From contig NZ_JAASTT010000001.1 in NCBI RefSeq assembly GCF_014322795.1, positions 211,875-275,874 of the forward strand: a stretch of DNA of 64,000 bases, read 5' to 3'. The stretch is from Paenilisteria portnoyi. GTDB taxonomy: Bacteria; Bacillota; Bacilli; Lactobacillales; Listeriaceae. Below, piece after piece: positions 44,106 to 58,283 of this stretch (within the stretch, counting starts at the first letter, position 1; each line of letters starts with the position of its first letter). The notes beneath the pieces are model-generated. The model was not told where the DNA came from, searched no databases, and was given only the letters and a program-made list of their open reading frames with translations. The translations under genes and the position numbers were made by a program.

Positions 44106-45227
44106 TTATTCTTCGTCTTCGGCGATTTCATCTGCCATGTCGATATCGACGCGTTCGATGATTGGACCATCAGGGCGTGGAAAAATGCCTGCCTCTGTAG
44201 CCACGGTTTCGCTCTTGATATCAATTTTCCAGCCTGTTAATTTAGCAGCAAGACGCGCATTTTGTCCGCGTTTACCGATAGCTAGGGAAAGTTGATAATC
44301 TGGTACGATGACCGTTGTTGCTTGTTCGGCTTCATTGACGATAACGTCGAGTACTTTGGATGGGCTTAACGCATTTGCAACGAATGTAAACGGATCAGCT
44401 GACCACTCCACGATATCGATTTTTTCACCTTTTAGTTCATTCACGATGGCTTGTACACGGGCACCTTTTGGACCTACGCAAGAACCAACTGGATCGACTT
44501 CTGGATTTTCTGTGTATACAGAGATTTTAGAACGATCTCCAGCTTCACGAGCAACAGATTTAATTTCTACAATGCCTTCATAGATTTCTGGAACTTCCAT
44601 TTCAAAAAGTCGTTTTAAAAGACCTGGATGCGTACGAGAAACATAGATTTGCGGTCCTTTGGTCGTTTTTTCGACTTTCGTCAAGTATACTTTGATACGA
44701 TCATGGGCGCGGTATGTCTCATTTGGCATTTGCTCATTTTGAGATAGAATCGCTTCGATTTTACCTAGATTTACGTAGATAAAACGAGAATCTTGGCGTT
44801 CTACGATACCTGTCATAATATCATCTTCGCGATCGATAAATTCGTCGTAAATGATCCCCCGTTCCGCCTCACGAACACGCTGCGTCACGACTTGTTTCGC
44901 TGTTTGTGCTGCAATTCGACCGAAATCTTTTGGCGTTACTTCGATTTCGGCAACATCATCAATTTGATATGCTGGATTGATTTTATGGGCTTCTTCCAAC
45001 GAAATTTCTAAGCGTGAATCATATACCGTTTCTTTTATGTCTTTGCGCGCTAATACATGCATTGTACCAGTATCCATATTTAAGTCTACTCGCACATTCT
45101 GGGCCTGGTCAAAATTTCGCTTGTAAGCAGACACGAGTGCCGCCTCAATCGCTTCAATAATCACATCACGTGAAATTCCTTTATCATGTTCTAACACATG
45201 AAGAGCATCTAATAGTTCTGAGCTCAT
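44106..45227 (-). CDS. nusA: Transcription factor NusA
   Basis: 373 residues: N-terminal polymerase-binding domain, S1 domain ([20 protein letters not shown]), and two KH domains ([40 protein letters not shown]). It lacks the C-terminal acidic repeats of E. coli, as usual in Bacilli. Confidence 0.96.
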   Translation of the reverse strand: MSSELLDALHVLEHDKGISRDVIIEAIEAALVSAYKRNFDQAQNVRVDLNMDTGTMHVLARKDIKETVYDSRLEISLEEAHKINPAYQIDDVAEIEVTPKDFGRIAAQTAKQVVTQRVREAERGIIYDEFIDREDDIMTGIVERQDSRFIYVNLGKIEAILSQNEQMPNETYRAHDRIKVYLTKVEKTTKGPQIYVSRTHPGLLKRLFEMEVPEIYEGIVEIKSVAREAGDRSKISVYTENPEVDPVGSCVGPKGARVQAIVNELKGEKIDIVEWSADPFTFVANALSPSKVLDVIVNEAEQATTVIVPDYQLSLAIGKRGQNARLAAKLTGWKIDIKSETVATEAGIFPRPDGPIIERVDIDMADEIAEDEE

Positions 45228-45257
45228 TCTTTTTTCAGCTCCTTTAATTTACCGCTT

Positions 45258-45725
45258 TTAAAATTTAATCGCTAGTCTTGCTTTGGCCACTTTGTCTTTC
45301 GGAATTTCACAGACAATTTTACGTGTCTTATCCAAAATCTCAACAGTTAGCGTCTCGCCATCATACTTCGTGAGTGTACCCTCCCACATTTTACGGTCCG
45401 CGATTGGCTCGTAACTTGTGATGTGGACCCATTTGTCAATAGCTGCTTCAAAATCTTTTTCCTTTTTTAATGGTCTTTCTGCGCCTGGTGATGATACTTC
45501 CAGAAAGTAGTTTTGCGTAATTGGGTCATTTTTGTCCAAGATTTCACTTAGTTTCTCGCTAACCAAGGCACATTCATCGATATCAATGCCGCCTTCTTTA
45601 TCTAAAAATACCCTCAAATACCAGTGCTTTCCTTCTTTTTCAAACGCTAAATCGACCAGTTCCAGTTGAAGTTCGGTTGTAATTGGCAACACGATTTCTT
45701 CGACTTGTTCAAGAACTTTACTCAT
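45258..45725 (-). CDS. rimP: Ribosome maturation factor RimP
   Basis: 155 residues from ATG 45725 after AAAGGAGG. Typical DKEGGIDIDECALVSEKLSE and SPGAERPLKKEKDFE. First gene of the nusA operon; its promoter should be in 45726-45800. Confidence 0.93.
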   Translation of the reverse strand: MSKVLEQVEEIVLPITTELQLELVDLAFEKEGKHWYLRVFLDKEGGIDIDECALVSEKLSEILDKNDPITQNYFLEVSSPGAERPLKKEKDFEAAIDKWVHITSYEPIADRKMWEGTLTKYDGETLTVEILDKTRKIVCEIPKDKVAKARLAIKF

Positions 45726-45800
45726 TTTAGCCTCCTTTAATATATCTGACAAAGCTAGTATTGCCAGTGGTTTACGACAATCTAACCCTGCAAAGTTGCA

Positions 45801-45828
45801 AAAGGAAAGAGTGGGCGTCGGCCCACTC
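45801..45828 (-). terminator. Terminator of polC
   Basis: GAGTGGGC-CGAC-GCCCACTC stem followed by TTTCCTTTT on the minus strand. It separates polC from the rimP operon. Confidence 0.9.
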
Positions 45829-45925
45829 TTGGTTGAGTTATCGTAATTTCATTATTAACTATAACACAAACATTCTTCCTTCGCAAACATTAGGCCCTGC
45901 GTTGCCTTGTATAGAGCCATTATCA

Positions 45926-48900
45926 TCAGAATAGGGAGAGCTGATTTTGATCTGGTAAGCCTTCTAAACACCCTTGATCATCCATATATTGAATGATTGT
46001 TTTCGAGACTTTTCCACGCTGCTGCAAGTCTTCTTTTGATAGAAATTCGCCGTCCTCACGTGCTGCTACAATCGCTTTTGCAACGTTGGTTCCAAGACTT
46101 GGAATCGCATTAAACGGCGGAATTAACTGATCGCCTTCAATGATAAATTCATCCGCGCTTGATTTGTATAAGTCGACTTTTTGGAAAGAAAATCCGCGAG
46201 CGAGCATCTCATTGGAAATCTCGAGAACCGTCAGCAAACTTTTTTCTTTCATCGATGCTTCTAGTCCTTTGGCGTTGATTTCTTGCATTTTCGCCTTTGT
46301 CGCTTCTTTCCCGTTTACCATCGCTGTCAAATCAAAATCATCAGCACGAACCGTGAAATAGGTCGCGTAGAAGAACAGCGGATGGTGTACTTTGAAATAG
46401 GCAATCCGGACAGCCATGAGTACGTACGCCGCAGCATGGGCTTTCGGGAACATGTACTTGATTTTTTTACATGAATCGATGTACCAATTTGGCACTTTAT
46501 TTTCAATCATCGCGGCTTCCATTTCCTCCGTGAGACCTTTCCCTTTACGCACAGACTCCATGATTTGGAAAGCGAGTGAGCTATCGAGGCCCTGGTAGAT
46601 AAGGAAAACCATGATATCATCACGACAACCGATAACTTCGGCGAGCGAACAGATGTCGTTTTTGATAAGTTCTTCGGCATTTCCAAGCCATACATCAGTT
46701 CCATGGGATAAACCAGAGATTTGAACAAGCTCGGAGAATGTTGTCGGTTTGGTTTGTTCCAACATTTGACGAACAAAACGCGTTCCGAACTCAGGGATGC
46801 CGAGTGTTCCAGTTTTGGAATCAATATCTGCCGGTTTGACACCAAGTGATTCTGTGGAGCCGAACAGCTTCATCACCTCTTTGTCGTCAGTCGGAATGGT
46901 TTTTGGATCGATACCGCTTAGGTCTTGAAGCATCCGAATCGCGGTCGGATCATCGTGTCCGAGTATATCGAGTTTTAATACATTATCGTGAATCGAGTGG
47001 AAATCAAAATGGGTTGTTTTCCACTCTGAATCCGTCGCATCGGCAGGGAATTGGATTGGCGAGAAATCATAGACATCCATATAATCAGGGATAACAATAA
47101 TCCCCCCTGGATGCTGACCGGTCGTTCTTTTTACGCCAGTACAGCCTTGCACGAGACGGTCAATCTCCGCCCCGCGAATCGTCATATTCATATCCCGCTC
47201 ATAATTCCGCACGTAACCAAACGCCGTCTTCTCAGCGACCGTACCAATCGTCCCAGCACGATAAACATAATCCTCACCGAAAAGCTCCTTCGTATAGGCA
47301 TGGGCAATCGGCTGGTATTCCCCGGAAAAGTTCAAATCGATATCGGGAACCTTATCCCCTTTAAAGCCAAGGAACGTTTCAAAAGGAATATCTTGTCCTT
47401 CTTTTGTAAATGCCGTACCACACTCTGGACATTCTTTATCAGGCAAATCAAATCCGGAACCAACCGAACCGTCATCGAAAAACTCGGAATGCTTACAGTT
47501 CGAGCAAATATAATGTGGTGGCAGGGGATTTACTTCGGTAATTTCGGTCATCGTCGCGACTAAAGAAGAACCAACGGAACCACGTGAACCTACGAGATAG
47601 CCTTCATTAAGCGATTTCTTCACGAGTTTATGCGAGATTAAATAAATAACCGCAAAACCGTGACCAATGATGCTTTTCAGTTCTTTTTCGAGGCGCGCTT
47701 CAACAATTTCTGGTAACTCATCGCCGTAAATGCTTCGTGCCATCGTATAGCTCATATTGCGGACTTCATCTTCTGCACCTTCGATTTTCGGTGTATACAG
47801 ATCGTCTTTGATGGGTTTCAAGTTTTCCATCCAATCCGCCACGAGATTTGAATTTGTGACAACGATTTCTTTCGCTTTTTCAACGCCTAAAAAGGCAAAT
47901 TCAGCAAGCATTTCATCTGTTGAACGGAAATGAACGTCTGGAAGTGACGCACGGTTCAGCGGATTTGCCCCACCTTGCGAATGAATCAAGATTTTGCGGT
48001 AGATTTTATCGTTTGGATTTAAATAATGGACATTCCCAGTCGCCACAACAGGTTTGCCGATTTTTTCACCGACCTTCACCAAGTTGCCGATGATTTCTTC
48101 GAGCGCTTTTTCATCGCGAACCAGTTCCCGTTCGATAAGGGGCGCGTAAACAGGCTTCGGCTGCACTTCGATGAAATCATAAAAAGCAGCAACTCGTTCC
48201 GCATCTTCCATCCCTTTTTGCATCATCGCTTCAAAAATTTCACCTTGATTACAGGCCGAGCCAACGATTAGGCCTTCACGCAATTTATTGAGCTCTGATC
48301 TCGGAATTCTCGGAACGCGGAAAAAGTAATTGATTTGTGACATCGACACGAGCTTGAATAAATTTTTCAGCCCAACATCGGTTTTGGCGTAAATCGTTGC
48401 GTGGAATGGACGCGCACGCTTGTAGGCATCGCCTTCCCCCATGTAATTATTGAATTGGTCGTGGAAATCGATATCGCGCATTTCCTTCGCGTCTTTAATC
48501 AACTTCCAACCAAGATAAGCCGTCGCCTCCGCATCAAAAATGGCTCTGTGATGCTGTTCTAGGATAATATTGAATTTCTTCGTTAACGTATTTAACCGGT
48601 GATTTTTAAAATGAGGATAGAGAAAACGGGCCAGTTCTAGCGTATCGATGACCGAGTTCTCCGCTTTTTCAATGCCTACTTTACCGTAAGCCGTATTGAT
48701 AAAGCCCATATCAAAGGAGGCGTTATGCGCAATCAGAATCGCGTCGCCCGACCAATCCTTGAAATTCTGCAACACGACTTCCATCGGATCCGAACCTTTC
48801 ACCATATCATCCGTGATGCCCGTCAAGTTGATTGTCGTTGCGGATAACGGATGGCCAGGATCGATGAAGGCTTCGAATTTATCGATGATTTCGCCGTCTT

Positions 48901-50263
48901 TCATCATGACCCCAGCAAGCTCGATAATCGTATCGTAAACCGCGGATAAGCCAGTGGTCTCAACGTCAAACACGACATACGTGGCATCTTTTAGCCCGGT
49001 ATGACGCTCGTTATAGGCAATTGGCACGCCGTCATCAATCAAATTCGCCTCAATTCCGTATAAAATTTTGACACCGTTTTTCTTGCCAGCACCGTAGGCT
49101 TCAGGGAAAGATTGCGCCACCGCATGATCCGTAATTGCAATCGCAGGATGGCCCCAGTCTGCCGCCTGCTTCACGAGATCCGCCACAGACGATGTCGCAT
49201 CCATTTGACTCATCGGTGTATGCATATGAAGTTCGACGCGCTTTTCTTCCGCCGTGTCCAGACGCTTCACGCCCGCAATTTCATTCACATCTTGCGCCAT
49301 CATGATAAGGTCTCGAACAAACGTATCCATCTGCACACTGCCTCGAACGCGGACCCACATGCCTTTTTTCATATTCTGGAACATGGCAGCATCGTCGTTA
49401 TCGCGCGAAAACATCTTGATAATAATCGAACTCGTATAATCCGTAATCTTGAATTGCAATAAACTACGGCCACTACGTAACTCCCGAATTTCCGTTGCAA
49501 ACACATAACCTTCCACCGTAATTCGGCGTTCCTCATCATAAATATCGCCAAGCGGCTTGCGTTCCTCATCGTCCTTAATTTTATAGCCAATTTGGAATGG
49601 CCCAGATGGTGCAGCTCCACCGCCGCCTTCTCCATTCGCCTGCTGTTCCGCGCGTTTTTGCATCACTTGCACAGCTTCTAGCGCCTTCGCCTGGTCTTCT
49701 TTTTCCTTCGCCTCCACAAAAGCCTTATAATGCTCCGTTTCCGACTGCTCCAACAAATTCGTGCGCAACACCATCGTCGGGAATCCTTTTTCACGCAAGC
49801 TCTCAGCAATCGCTGGTTGAAAACGCTGGGCAATCGTCGTCTGCTCCATCTCATTATGTACACGAATCTCCATAAAATTTGGCGCAATAAACGTCGGCTT
49901 CTGCTCAATCAACAACTGTCCAATCATCGGTGACTGCTTTGCGAACGGCGCAATCGTATCGTTCCAATAATCCTCCACCAAGCGTTCCGTCACCGTCTCG
50001 TCCCGCACATGAATCCGCATCGTCGTCTGCGCAATCTGTTGAAACGCCTGATTCATCCCCACACGCATCATCTGAAACAATTCAAACGGCAAAATTTGTG
50101 CGACATCTAAATGGAATTCCCATATTTTATTCGCTTTATCTACAACCAATTTCTCGATTTTCCCATCCTTCGTAAAATCTTGAAACACGGCATCATTTCC
50201 TAATCCAATTTGCTGCAACAAAATTTGGAATCGTTCTTGTTTTTCTACATCTGTAATAGACAA
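45926..50263 (-). CDS. polC: DNA polymerase III alpha subunit, PolC type
   Basis: About 1445 residues. N-terminal and OB domains, split PHP domain ([20 protein letters not shown]), an inserted DnaQ-like exonuclease ([20 protein letters not shown]), and the C-terminal polymerase with a zinc-binding region ([18 protein letters not shown]). It is the replicative polymerase of low-GC Gram-positives. The start is uncertain: a TTG at 50263 has AAGGAG 9 nt upstream, while the frame extends to a GTG at 50281. Confidence 0.95.
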   Translation of the reverse strand: MSITDVEKQERFQILLQQIGLGNDAVFQDFTKDGKIEKLVVDKANKIWEFHLDVAQILPFELFQMMRVGMNQAFQQIAQTTMRIHVRDETVTERLVEDYWNDTIAPFAKQSPMIGQLLIEQKPTFIAPNFMEIRVHNEMEQTTIAQRFQPAIAESLREKGFPTMVLRTNLLEQSETEHYKAFVEAKEKEDQAKALEAVQVMQKRAEQQANGEGGGGAAPSGPFQIGYKIKDDEERKPLGDIYDEERRITVEGYVFATEIRELRSGRSLLQFKITDYTSSIIIKMFSRDNDDAAMFQNMKKGMWVRVRGSVQMDTFVRDLIMMAQDVNEIAGVKRLDTAEEKRVELHMHTPMSQMDATSSVADLVKQAADWGHPAIAITDHAVAQSFPEAYGAGKKNGVKILYGIEANLIDDGVPIAYNERHTGLKDATYVVFDVETTGLSAVYDTIIELAGVMMKDGEIIDKFEAFIDPGHPLSATTINLTGITDDMVKGSDPMEVVLQNFKDWSGDAILIAHNASFDMGFINTAYGKVGIEKAENSVIDTLELARFLYPHFKNHRLNTLTKKFNIILEQHHRAIFDAEATAYLGWKLIKDAKEMRDIDFHDQFNNYMGEGDAYKRARPFHATIYAKTDVGLKNLFKLVSMSQINYFFRVPRIPRSELNKLREGLIVGSACNQGEIFEAMMQKGMEDAERVAAFYDFIEVQPKPVYAPLIERELVRDEKALEEIIGNLVKVGEKIGKPVVATGNVHYLNPNDKIYRKILIHSQGGANPLNRASLPDVHFRSTDEMLAEFAFLGVEKAKEIVVTNSNLVADWMENLKPIKDDLYTPKIEGAEDEVRNMSYTMARSIYGDELPEIVEARLEKELKSIIGHGFAVIYLISHKLVKKSLNEGYLVGSRGSVGSSLVATMTEITEVNPLPPHYICSNCKHSEFFDDGSVGSGFDLPDKECPECGTAFTKEGQDIPFETFLGFKGDKVPDIDLNFSGEYQPIAHAYTKELFGEDYVYRAGTIGTVAEKTAFGYVRNYERDMNMTIRGAEIDRLVQGCTGVKRTTGQHPGGIIVIPDYMDVYDFSPIQFPADATDSEWKTTHFDFHSIHDNVLKLDILGHDDPTAIRMLQDLSGIDPKTIPTDDKEVMKLFGSTESLGVKPADIDSKTGTLGIPEFGTRFVRQMLEQTKPTTFSELVQISGLSHGTDVWLGNAEELIKNDICSLAEVIGCRDDIMVFLIYQGLDSSLAFQIMESVRKGKGLTEEMEAAMIENKVPNWYIDSCKKIKYMFPKAHAAAYVLMAVRIAYFKVHHPLFFYATYFTVRADDFDLTAMVNGKEATKAKMQEINAKGLEASMKEKSLLTVLEISNEMLARGFSFQKVDLYKSSADEFIIEGDQLIPPFNAIPSLGTNVAKAIVAAREDGEFLSKEDLQQRGKVSKTIIQYMDDQGCLEGLPDQNQLSLF

Positions 50264-50285
50264 TCTCAACAACTCCTTCACTTAA

Positions 50286-50325
50286 CAAAAAAACGTCTTC
50301 CCAGTTGAACCGTAAGACGTTTTTT
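50286..50325 (-). terminator. Terminator between proS and polC
   Basis: AACGTCTT/AAGACGTT stem (50292-50299, 50314-50321), flanked by A-run and T-run, so active in both directions; in context it closes proS. Confidence 0.88.
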
Positions 50326-50393
50326 GTTTTCCTTCTAAAAAGGGAGAGTCCAGCCATGAGATATTCTTCAAAGCTGGACATTTCCATCTATAT

Positions 50394-52121
<1,728 letters not shown>

Positions 52122-52136
52122 CTATTTTTTATCTTT

Positions 52137-52166
52137 AAACCTGAGAACGATTCTGCGCTCAGGTTT
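52137..52166 (-). promoter_or_regulatory. Hairpin between rasP and proS
   Basis: AAACCTGAG/CTCAGGTTT, 9-bp stem with 12-nt loop, only three T afterwards. A weak terminator or mRNA stabiliser in the 3' region of rasP. Confidence 0.4.
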
Positions 52167-52179
52167 CCCCTTATCTGTA

Positions 52180-53445
52180 TCAGAAAAACGCTCGCTGGAT
52201 ATCGTTCCATGTTACGAGCAACATCAATACCATCAGCAATGCAAAGCCAATGAAATGTACCATGCCTTCTTTTTTCGGGTCCAGTGGTTTCCCGCGGACT
52301 AATTCGTATAAGAAGAACAATAAACGTCCACCATCCAGTGCTGGCAGTGGCAGTAAATTCACGATACCTAAGTTGATGCTTAGAACAGCCGTCCAATTAA
52401 GCAACGTTAAGAAACCATAACTTACAACTTCTTGCGTTGACGTATAAATACCAACTGGACCATTCAACATATTAAGCGAGAAGTCACCAGTCACCATTTG
52501 ACCAAGTACATGACCAATTTGTGCTATCCAGAACCACATCTGCGTAAAGCCATACGTTATCTTCGTCCAAAACGAATCGGATCCAGGTTGCGCGACGCCA
52601 ATTTTACCAACGCTTGTGCCATCTTGCGCTTTTTCCGCTTTCGGCGTTACGTCGATATCTTGTGTTTTCCCATCGCGCTCGACTTTGAAATCAAGTTCTT
52701 TGTTTGGGCTTTTCTCTACTGTAGAAAAAATATCTTGCCATGAATCCATCGCCTTGCCATTAATGGAAATAACTTCATCGCCTTGTTTCAAACCAGCTTC
52801 CTGCGCCGCGCCATTATCCATCACTTGCCCAATTTCAGGGTCATTCGAAGGAACGCTGCCTGACACAAAAGCAAGAATTGTAAAGATTATAATTGCTAAG
52901 ATAAAGTTGAATAACGGTCCTGCAAAAATGGTCATCGCTCGTTTACCTAGTGATTTCGATTGGAAAACACGGTCATACGGCGCAATAATCGTTTCTATTT
53001 TGCCATCCACGACAACAGCATCACTCGCCACTTGATAGCGAACCACTTTGTCCTCGTCATATTCTTCGTAACCTTCGATGAAAAGCTCTTTTTCAAGATC
53101 GCTTCCAGAAACCTCGAGCGGCTGTACATCTTGATATTGATCCTTTCCATTGATAATAATCTTCGTAACGACTTCATCATCATTTAAAATTAGGCCAACA
53201 CGGTATCCCGGTTTCAGCTCAACGACTTCTCCGTCCTCACCTGCCATACGAACATAACCGCCGATGGGAAGAAGTCTTAATGTGTACTGTGTTTCTTTCT
53301 TGCGGTAAGCAAATATTTTTGGTCCAAAACCAATCGAAAAATCGCGAACTAGAATACCAGATCTTTTTGCAAACAAGAAATGTCCAAGTTCATGAAAGAA
53401 AACGATTAGGCCGAAAACAAATATAAACGCAATAATGGTTGTCAT
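52180..53445 (-). CDS. rasP: Site-2 intramembrane zinc metalloprotease RasP/RseP
   Basis: 421 residues. HELGH zinc motif near residue 18 in the first TM helix, PDZ domain (residues 185-265, [20 protein letters not shown]), and the third ligand in [16 protein letters not shown]. It cleaves membrane substrates such as anti-sigma factors and signal peptides. Confidence 0.94.
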   Translation of the reverse strand: MTTIIAFIFVFGLIVFFHELGHFLFAKRSGILVRDFSIGFGPKIFAYRKKETQYTLRLLPIGGYVRMAGEDGEVVELKPGYRVGLILNDDEVVTKIIINGKDQYQDVQPLEVSGSDLEKELFIEGYEEYDEDKVVRYQVASDAVVVDGKIETIIAPYDRVFQSKSLGKRAMTIFAGPLFNFILAIIIFTILAFVSGSVPSNDPEIGQVMDNGAAQEAGLKQGDEVISINGKAMDSWQDIFSTVEKSPNKELDFKVERDGKTQDIDVTPKAEKAQDGTSVGKIGVAQPGSDSFWTKITYGFTQMWFWIAQIGHVLGQMVTGDFSLNMLNGPVGIYTSTQEVVSYGFLTLLNWTAVLSINLGIVNLLPLPALDGGRLLFFLYELVRGKPLDPKKEGMVHFIGFALLMVLMLLVTWNDIQRAFF

Positions 53446-53455
53446 TGTTTCACCT

Positions 53456-54598
53456 CTATAAAAGTGTCTTCACGTATGCACGTGTTTCCTGATCTACTTG
53501 AAAAATAGTTTCCAAATCAGGGTTTGGTATTGCCTCATGGCGATTCATTGCATTTTCAACGAGGGCCTCAATGTCTTGGAAAGCAACCTGACCATTTAAA
53601 AAGCCAGCGACTGCAATTTCATTGGCCGCATTCAAAACAGAGGGCATCGTTCCACCTATTTTACCAGCAGTATACGCTAATTTCAATGCCGGAAAACGAT
53701 GGAAGTCCATTTTATCGAAATGAAGCGCACCAAAGTCCGTAATATCAAATGGTTTTTGGAAAGAAATACTGGAGCGTTCCGGATGTGTAAGCGCGTATTG
53801 AATCGGTACACGCATATCTGGCAAACCAAGTTGCGCGATGTGGCTACCATCTTTAAAAGCGACCATCGAGTGGATGATGCTTTCCCGATGAATGACAACA
53901 TCAATTTTGTCATAATCTAAGTCGAACAACCAATGCGCCTCAATGACTTCTAACCCTTTATTGAACATCGTCGCCGAATCAATTGTAATTTTGTTACCCA
54001 TCGACCAGTTCGGATGTGCTAATGCTTGCGCCACTGTCACATCTTTCAGCTGATCTCGCGTCTTATCACGGAAGCTACCACCGGATGCCGTCACAATCAA
54101 TTTATCAATATTTGCGGGATTCTCACCTTGTAAACACTGGAAGATTGCGGAATGTTCACTGTCGACCGGCACTAAGCTCACGCCTTTTTCTTTTGCAGCG
54201 CGCATCACCAAATGTCCTGCCGTTACTAATGTCTCTTTATTCGCAATCGCAATCTCTTTCCCCGCAGCAATCGCATCCAATGTCGGCTGCAAACCAACAC
54301 TGCCCATCACCGCATTGATCAAAATGTCGCCATGACTATATGTCGCAACTTCTTGCAAGCCCATCGCGCCGTAGTACGCCTTGATTCCTGGGAACTCAAG
54401 TTTTAATTTCTCATAATCTCGGCGATGTTCCACCGATACAATTTCCGGTTGAAACTCATGAATAATCGCTGTTCCAAGTTTCATATTGCGCCCAAACGAA
54501 AGCGCCACAACTTGAAATAACTCCGGATGTTCCCTTACAATCGCAAGTGTCTGGCTTCCAACCGAACCCGTTGCGCCTAGCAAATTAATTTTTCTCAT
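53456..54598 (-). CDS. dxr: 1-deoxy-D-xylulose-5-phosphate reductoisomerase
   Basis: 380 residues: NADPH-binding [15 protein letters not shown], metal/substrate residues [14 protein letters not shown], flexible loop NPHW-like [21 protein letters not shown]. Second step of the MEP isoprenoid pathway. 10 nt from rasP. Confidence 0.95.
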   Translation of the reverse strand: MRKINLLGATGSVGSQTLAIVREHPELFQVVALSFGRNMKLGTAIIHEFQPEIVSVEHRRDYEKLKLEFPGIKAYYGAMGLQEVATYSHGDILINAVMGSVGLQPTLDAIAAGKEIAIANKETLVTAGHLVMRAAKEKGVSLVPVDSEHSAIFQCLQGENPANIDKLIVTASGGSFRDKTRDQLKDVTVAQALAHPNWSMGNKITIDSATMFNKGLEVIEAHWLFDLDYDKIDVVIHRESIIHSMVAFKDGSHIAQLGLPDMRVPIQYALTHPERSSISFQKPFDITDFGALHFDKMDFHRFPALKLAYTAGKIGGTMPSVLNAANEIAVAGFLNGQVAFQDIEALVENAMNRHEAIPNPDLETIFQVDQETRAYVKTLL

Positions 54599-54613
54599 CA
54601 GTACACCTCTATT

Positions 54614-55414
54614 TTATAAAATTTGAAGTATATGTAGCAATGGCAAAAGAAGTGGTAAAACAAATAATAAATTATCGAACCGATCTAGTATTCCTCCATG
54701 TCCAGGCAGTAATTTCCCAGAATCCTTCACACCGTAATATCGTTTTAATGCGGATTCCACTAAATCTCCTAGTTGACCGAAAATGGATAGTACAATAATT
54801 AATAGCGCAATGACAAATGGATTTCCGTCCAATCCCATATATAAATAATACCCGCCAGCAATGATTACCGCAAAAACTACCCCACCAACAAAGCCTTCTA
54901 CCGTCTTATTCGGACTCACATTAGGCGCTAATTTATGCTTCCCAAACGACCGACCGACAAAATAGGCCATGGTATCCGTCATCCACACAATCAAAAGAGC
55001 AAAAATAACATACTCTAATCCAGCATTTCGCGTCTCCGCTAAATAATGGAATCCCAATCCTGTATAAAACGCGGCTAAAATACCAATTCCAACTTGATCA
55101 AAATGATAGCGATTCTTTGAAAACACCGTGTAAGATAACAATAATGCCATACAAACAAAGATAATTTCCATTTGCGTAATATCATATTCCCCGAGCCATT
55201 CGATGAACCTTGTTGGCGCAGCAATTATCAGCGTCAATACAAGCGTGATAATCCCATTTACCGAAAATAGACTCTGCTTAGTCATTACTAAAATTTCATA
55301 TAATGCGATCGCTGCCAGCAACATGCTGAGCAATTCAAATGGCAATTTCCCATAGATCACAAACGGTAGGAACACCGCCAAAGCTACGATTGCTGTAATA
55401 ATTCTTGTTTTCAC
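54614..55414 (-). CDS. cdsA: Phosphatidate cytidylyltransferase
   Basis: 266 residues, about eight TM helices. The family signature begins SALKRYYGVKDSGKLLPGHG and ends DRFD. It makes CDP-diacylglycerol for phospholipids. Between uppS and dxr in the usual order. Confidence 0.95.
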   Translation of the reverse strand: MKTRIITAIVALAVFLPFVIYGKLPFELLSMLLAAIALYEILVMTKQSLFSVNGIITLVLTLIIAAPTRFIEWLGEYDITQMEIIFVCMALLLSYTVFSKNRYHFDQVGIGILAAFYTGLGFHYLAETRNAGLEYVIFALLIVWMTDTMAYFVGRSFGKHKLAPNVSPNKTVEGFVGGVVFAVIIAGGYYLYMGLDGNPFVIALLIIVLSIFGQLGDLVESALKRYYGVKDSGKLLPGHGGILDRFDNLLFVLPLLLPLLHILQIL

Positions 55415-55426
55415 AATATATCCTCC

Positions 55427-56185
55427 CTATAAGCCCCCGAAGCGTCTCGAGCGATTTTGATATTCCACAACCGCCTGCTTAAAATCGCTTTCCGAAAAAT
55501 CAGGCCAGTGCGTCTCTGTAAAATAAAACTCGCTATATGCAAGCTGCCACAACATAAAATTGCTCAGTCTAAGTTCACCACTCGTTCGAATCAATAAATC
55601 GGGGTCCGACAAATTGGCACTCATTAAATGCTTCGCCAAACGCTCCTCTGTCAAATCCTCCACAGTAAGCCCTGCATCCAGTAACTCACGCATTGCCACC
55701 TGTGTGGCGGTAATAATCTCAGCCCGCGAGCCATAATTCAGTGCAAAGTTCAAAACAAGTCCCGTATTACCTTTTGTCGCTTCCATCGCACGTTCCACAG
55801 CATCAAGCGTATGTTTTGGCAATTCTTCTTTATAGCCCATCACATTCACGCGCACATTCTCTTCCATCAACTCCGGGATAAACGTATCAAAAAACTCACC
55901 CGGCAACTTCATCAGAAAATCAACCTCATCATTCGGTCGCTTCCAATTCTCCGTAGAAAAAGCATACAACGTTAAAATATCAATACCAAGCGAATTCGCA
56001 TAACGCGTCATCCGTTTCACCACTTGCATTCCTTCGCGGTGCCCAGCAACCCTAGGCAAAAAACGCTTCTTCGCCCACCTGCCATTCCCATCCATGATAA
56101 TCGCTACATGGCTCGGTAAAGGAAGTTCCGCTGAAATTTCATTATTTATCTCATTCTCATCTTGACGAAATATCTTCTTAAACAT
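55427..56185 (-). CDS. uppS: Undecaprenyl diphosphate synthase
   Basis: 252 residues from ATG 56185 after [16 protein letters not shown] carries the catalytic Asp and diphosphate-binding Asn-Gly-Arg, and [15 protein letters not shown] is near the end. Makes the C55 lipid carrier precursor for cell wall synthesis. Confidence 0.95.
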   Translation of the reverse strand: MFKKIFRQDENEINNEISAELPLPSHVAIIMDGNGRWAKKRFLPRVAGHREGMQVVKRMTRYANSLGIDILTLYAFSTENWKRPNDEVDFLMKLPGEFFDTFIPELMEENVRVNVMGYKEELPKHTLDAVERAMEATKGNTGLVLNFALNYGSRAEIITATQVAMRELLDAGLTVEDLTEERLAKHLMSANLSDPDLLIRTSGELRLSNFMLWQLAYSEFYFTETHWPDFSESDFKQAVVEYQNRSRRFGGL

Positions 56186-56478
56186 GTTCTTTCCTCCAAT
56201 AGAATTACCAAGAGTCGGCACGTCTATACCTATAATAACAAAAATAACAGAAATTATGTACTATAACTTGCTCAAAGTAAATAAGAAATCCATGAGATTT
56301 GAGTTGTTGAAGTGCATTATGAGGGATTACTTGTTGATTTAGGACTTCGCAATATGCATATGAACAAAATCAAAGTTAGCATGTAAAACGTAAGTGGCTG
56401 TTCTAAGACAACGCTCACCTCAAAACTTTAATAAGACCGAACGCATTGACTCTTCCCACGACAATTACTTAAGAAATA
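56186..56478. other. uppS upstream region without recognisable gene
   Basis: About 290 nt between uppS and the hairpin group. AT-rich near uppS (a TATTATAG-like -10 lies about 50 nt before the ATG on the minus strand). I see no credible frame and no tRNA. A degenerate CATATTG copy of the hairpin motif occurs near 56350. Confidence 0.4.
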
Positions 56479-56536
56479 ACCGCTTCACGCAATATTGAAA
56501 AAGCATCGTTAAGTGCCTCAATATGCGTGAAGCGGT
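56479..56536 (-). repeat. Related hairpin E1 in the frr-uppS gap
   Basis: A 19-bp stem with one bulged A (arms 56479-56498, 56518-56536) and a 19-nt loop. On the minus strand it has CATATTGA and, in the loop, AACGATGCTTTT. Confidence 0.65.
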
Positions 56537-56591
56537 GGTTCGATTCAGGGGATGGCGTCGTGTTTGGCGCCTCCGGATCCAGCTTTGTTGT

Positions 56592-56637
56592 GGTTCTTGA
56601 AAAGCGTCGTTTGCTTTGCTAGAACCTCAATATGCAG
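56592..56637 (-). repeat. Related hairpin E2 in the frr-uppS gap
   Basis: GGTTCT/AGAACC outer pairing and AAAGC/GCTTT inner pairing. Minus strand: GCATATTGAGGTTC, then AAACGACGCTTTTC in the loop, matching E1 and E3. Confidence 0.6.
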
Positions 56638-56684
56638 TTGAATACAATGAAACTGCCTTCCTATTGCCAGACCCTCGAAATTTG

Positions 56685-56731
56685 TTGATACTCTTAGGAA
56701 GCGTAGTTTGTTTCCTTAGAGTATCAATATG
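56685..56731 (-). repeat. Related hairpin E3 in the frr-uppS gap
   Basis: A 16-bp stem with one mismatch (56685-56700 with 56712-56727). Minus strand: TCATATTGATACTC, then CAAACTACGCTTCC in the loop. Flanking CTCGAAATTTGTT (56674) and AACAAATTTTTTCGAG (56768) pair as an outer arm. Confidence 0.6.
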
Positions 56732-56805
56732 AGTGTGAGCGAAGCAAGCATTCGTTCCTTGCCCCTAACAAATTTTTTCGAGTCTAACGGGCTCTTTCAG
56801 CTTTT

Positions 56806-57363
56806 CTATACTTCCATTATCTCTTCTTCCTTACTCTTCGCTATCTCATCAAGCTTCTTAATGCTCGCATCTGTTAATTTTTGCACGTCTTCTGTGAAAT
56901 TACGTAGATCGTCTTCTGTAATATCGCCGGATTTCTCTAATTTCTTCAAATCATCATTGGCATCGCGACGCACGTTACGGATTGCAACTTTTGCATCTTC
57001 TGCTTCTTTTTTCACTTCTTTTACTAGTTCTTTACGACGTTCTTCCGTCAATTGTGGGATCGCGATACGGATGACTTCGCCGTCGTTATTCGGCATAATA
57101 CCAAGGTCAGCTTTTAAAATCGCTTTTTCGATATCGCCTAGCGCTGTTTTATCGTAAGGAGAAATCATTAGTAAGCGCGCTTCTGGAACGCTCACGCCTG
57201 CTACTTGGTTGATCGGTGTTGGTGCGCCATAATAGTCAACGGATACACGATCAAGTAGTGATGCGTTGGCACGACCAGCGCGAATCGATCCTAATTGATG
57301 TTGTAGCGCTTGCTCCGATTTCGTCATTTTATCTTGTGCTTGTGCTAATACTTCTTTACTCAT
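56806..57363 (-). CDS. frr: Ribosome recycling factor
   Basis: 185 residues, full-length, with [20 protein letters not shown] and [20 protein letters not shown]. Splits post-termination ribosomes with EF-G. 3 nt after pyrH. Confidence 0.96.
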   Translation of the reverse strand: MSKEVLAQAQDKMTKSEQALQHQLGSIRAGRANASLLDRVSVDYYGAPTPINQVAGVSVPEARLLMISPYDKTALGDIEKAILKADLGIMPNNDGEVIRIAIPQLTEERRKELVKEVKKEAEDAKVAIRNVRRDANDDLKKLEKSGDITEDDLRNFTEDVQKLTDASIKKLDEIAKSKEEEIMEV

Positions 57364-57365
57364 AA

Positions 57366-58094
57366 TTATTTCCTCCCTCTTACTATCGTTCCAATTTTTT
57401 CGCCTAAAATAACGCGTTTGATATTGTTATCTGTCTCTTCAAACGAAAAGACGATTAATGGAATATCATTGTCCATGCTTAGCGATGATGCCGTTGTGTC
57501 CATAACTTGTAGGTTATCTTTAATCACATCAAGATACGATAATTCCTCGTATTTCACTGCTGTATCATCCAATTTCGGATCCGCACTGTAAACGCCATCC
57601 ACATTGTTTTTCGCCATCAAAATGACCTCAGCCTCAATTTCAGCTGCACGCAATGCCGCCGTTGTATCTGTTGAGAAATAAGGATTTCCAGTTCCCGCTG
57701 CAAAAATAACAACGCGCCCTTTTTCCAGATGACGAATCGCTTTACGTCTAATGTACGGTTCAGCAATCTGACGCATATCAATAGAAGTTTGAACACGTGT
57801 AGCCACACCAACGTTCTCTAGTGAATCTTGTAGTGACAAAGAGTTCATAACCGTCGCAAGCATACCCATGTAATCCGCTGCTGCACGGTCCATTCCCATT
57901 TCACTACCAAGCTTACCGCGCCAGATATTGCCGCCACCAACAACAATAGCAACCTCTACGCCAAGTTCCACTACTTCTTTTACTTGTTGCGAGATGGAGT
58001 TCACGACACGCGGGTTAATCCCAAACCCTTCCGTTCCTGCTAAAGCTTCACCACTAAGTTTCAATACTACTCGTTTATATTCTGGGGTATCCAT
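57366..58094 (-). CDS. pyrH: UMP kinase
   Basis: 242 residues from ATG 58094 (GGAGG upstream). Amino acid kinase fold with [22 protein letters not shown] and [17 protein letters not shown]. Converts UMP to UDP. Confidence 0.95.
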   Translation of the reverse strand: MDTPEYKRVVLKLSGEALAGTEGFGINPRVVNSISQQVKEVVELGVEVAIVVGGGNIWRGKLGSEMGMDRAAADYMGMLATVMNSLSLQDSLENVGVATRVQTSIDMRQIAEPYIRRKAIRHLEKGRVVIFAAGTGNPYFSTDTTAALRAAEIEAEVILMAKNNVDGVYSADPKLDDTAVKYEELSYLDVIKDNLQVMDTTASSLSMDNDIPLIVFSFEETDNNIKRVILGEKIGTIVRGRK

Positions 58095-58283
58095 ATTGAC
58101 CTCCATCTACTTTCTATTTGGCTCATTCCTAACACTTGGAATAATTCCATCATACTCTATAATACTAAAAAAAGCCTCTAAGCAAAAGCATTTTCGTACA
58201 AATTTCAAAAATAATATTTTCCTGCCTCTTTCAAGCCACTAATTATTGTTAACTTATCGTATAATGAAAAGCAGAAATAAGGC

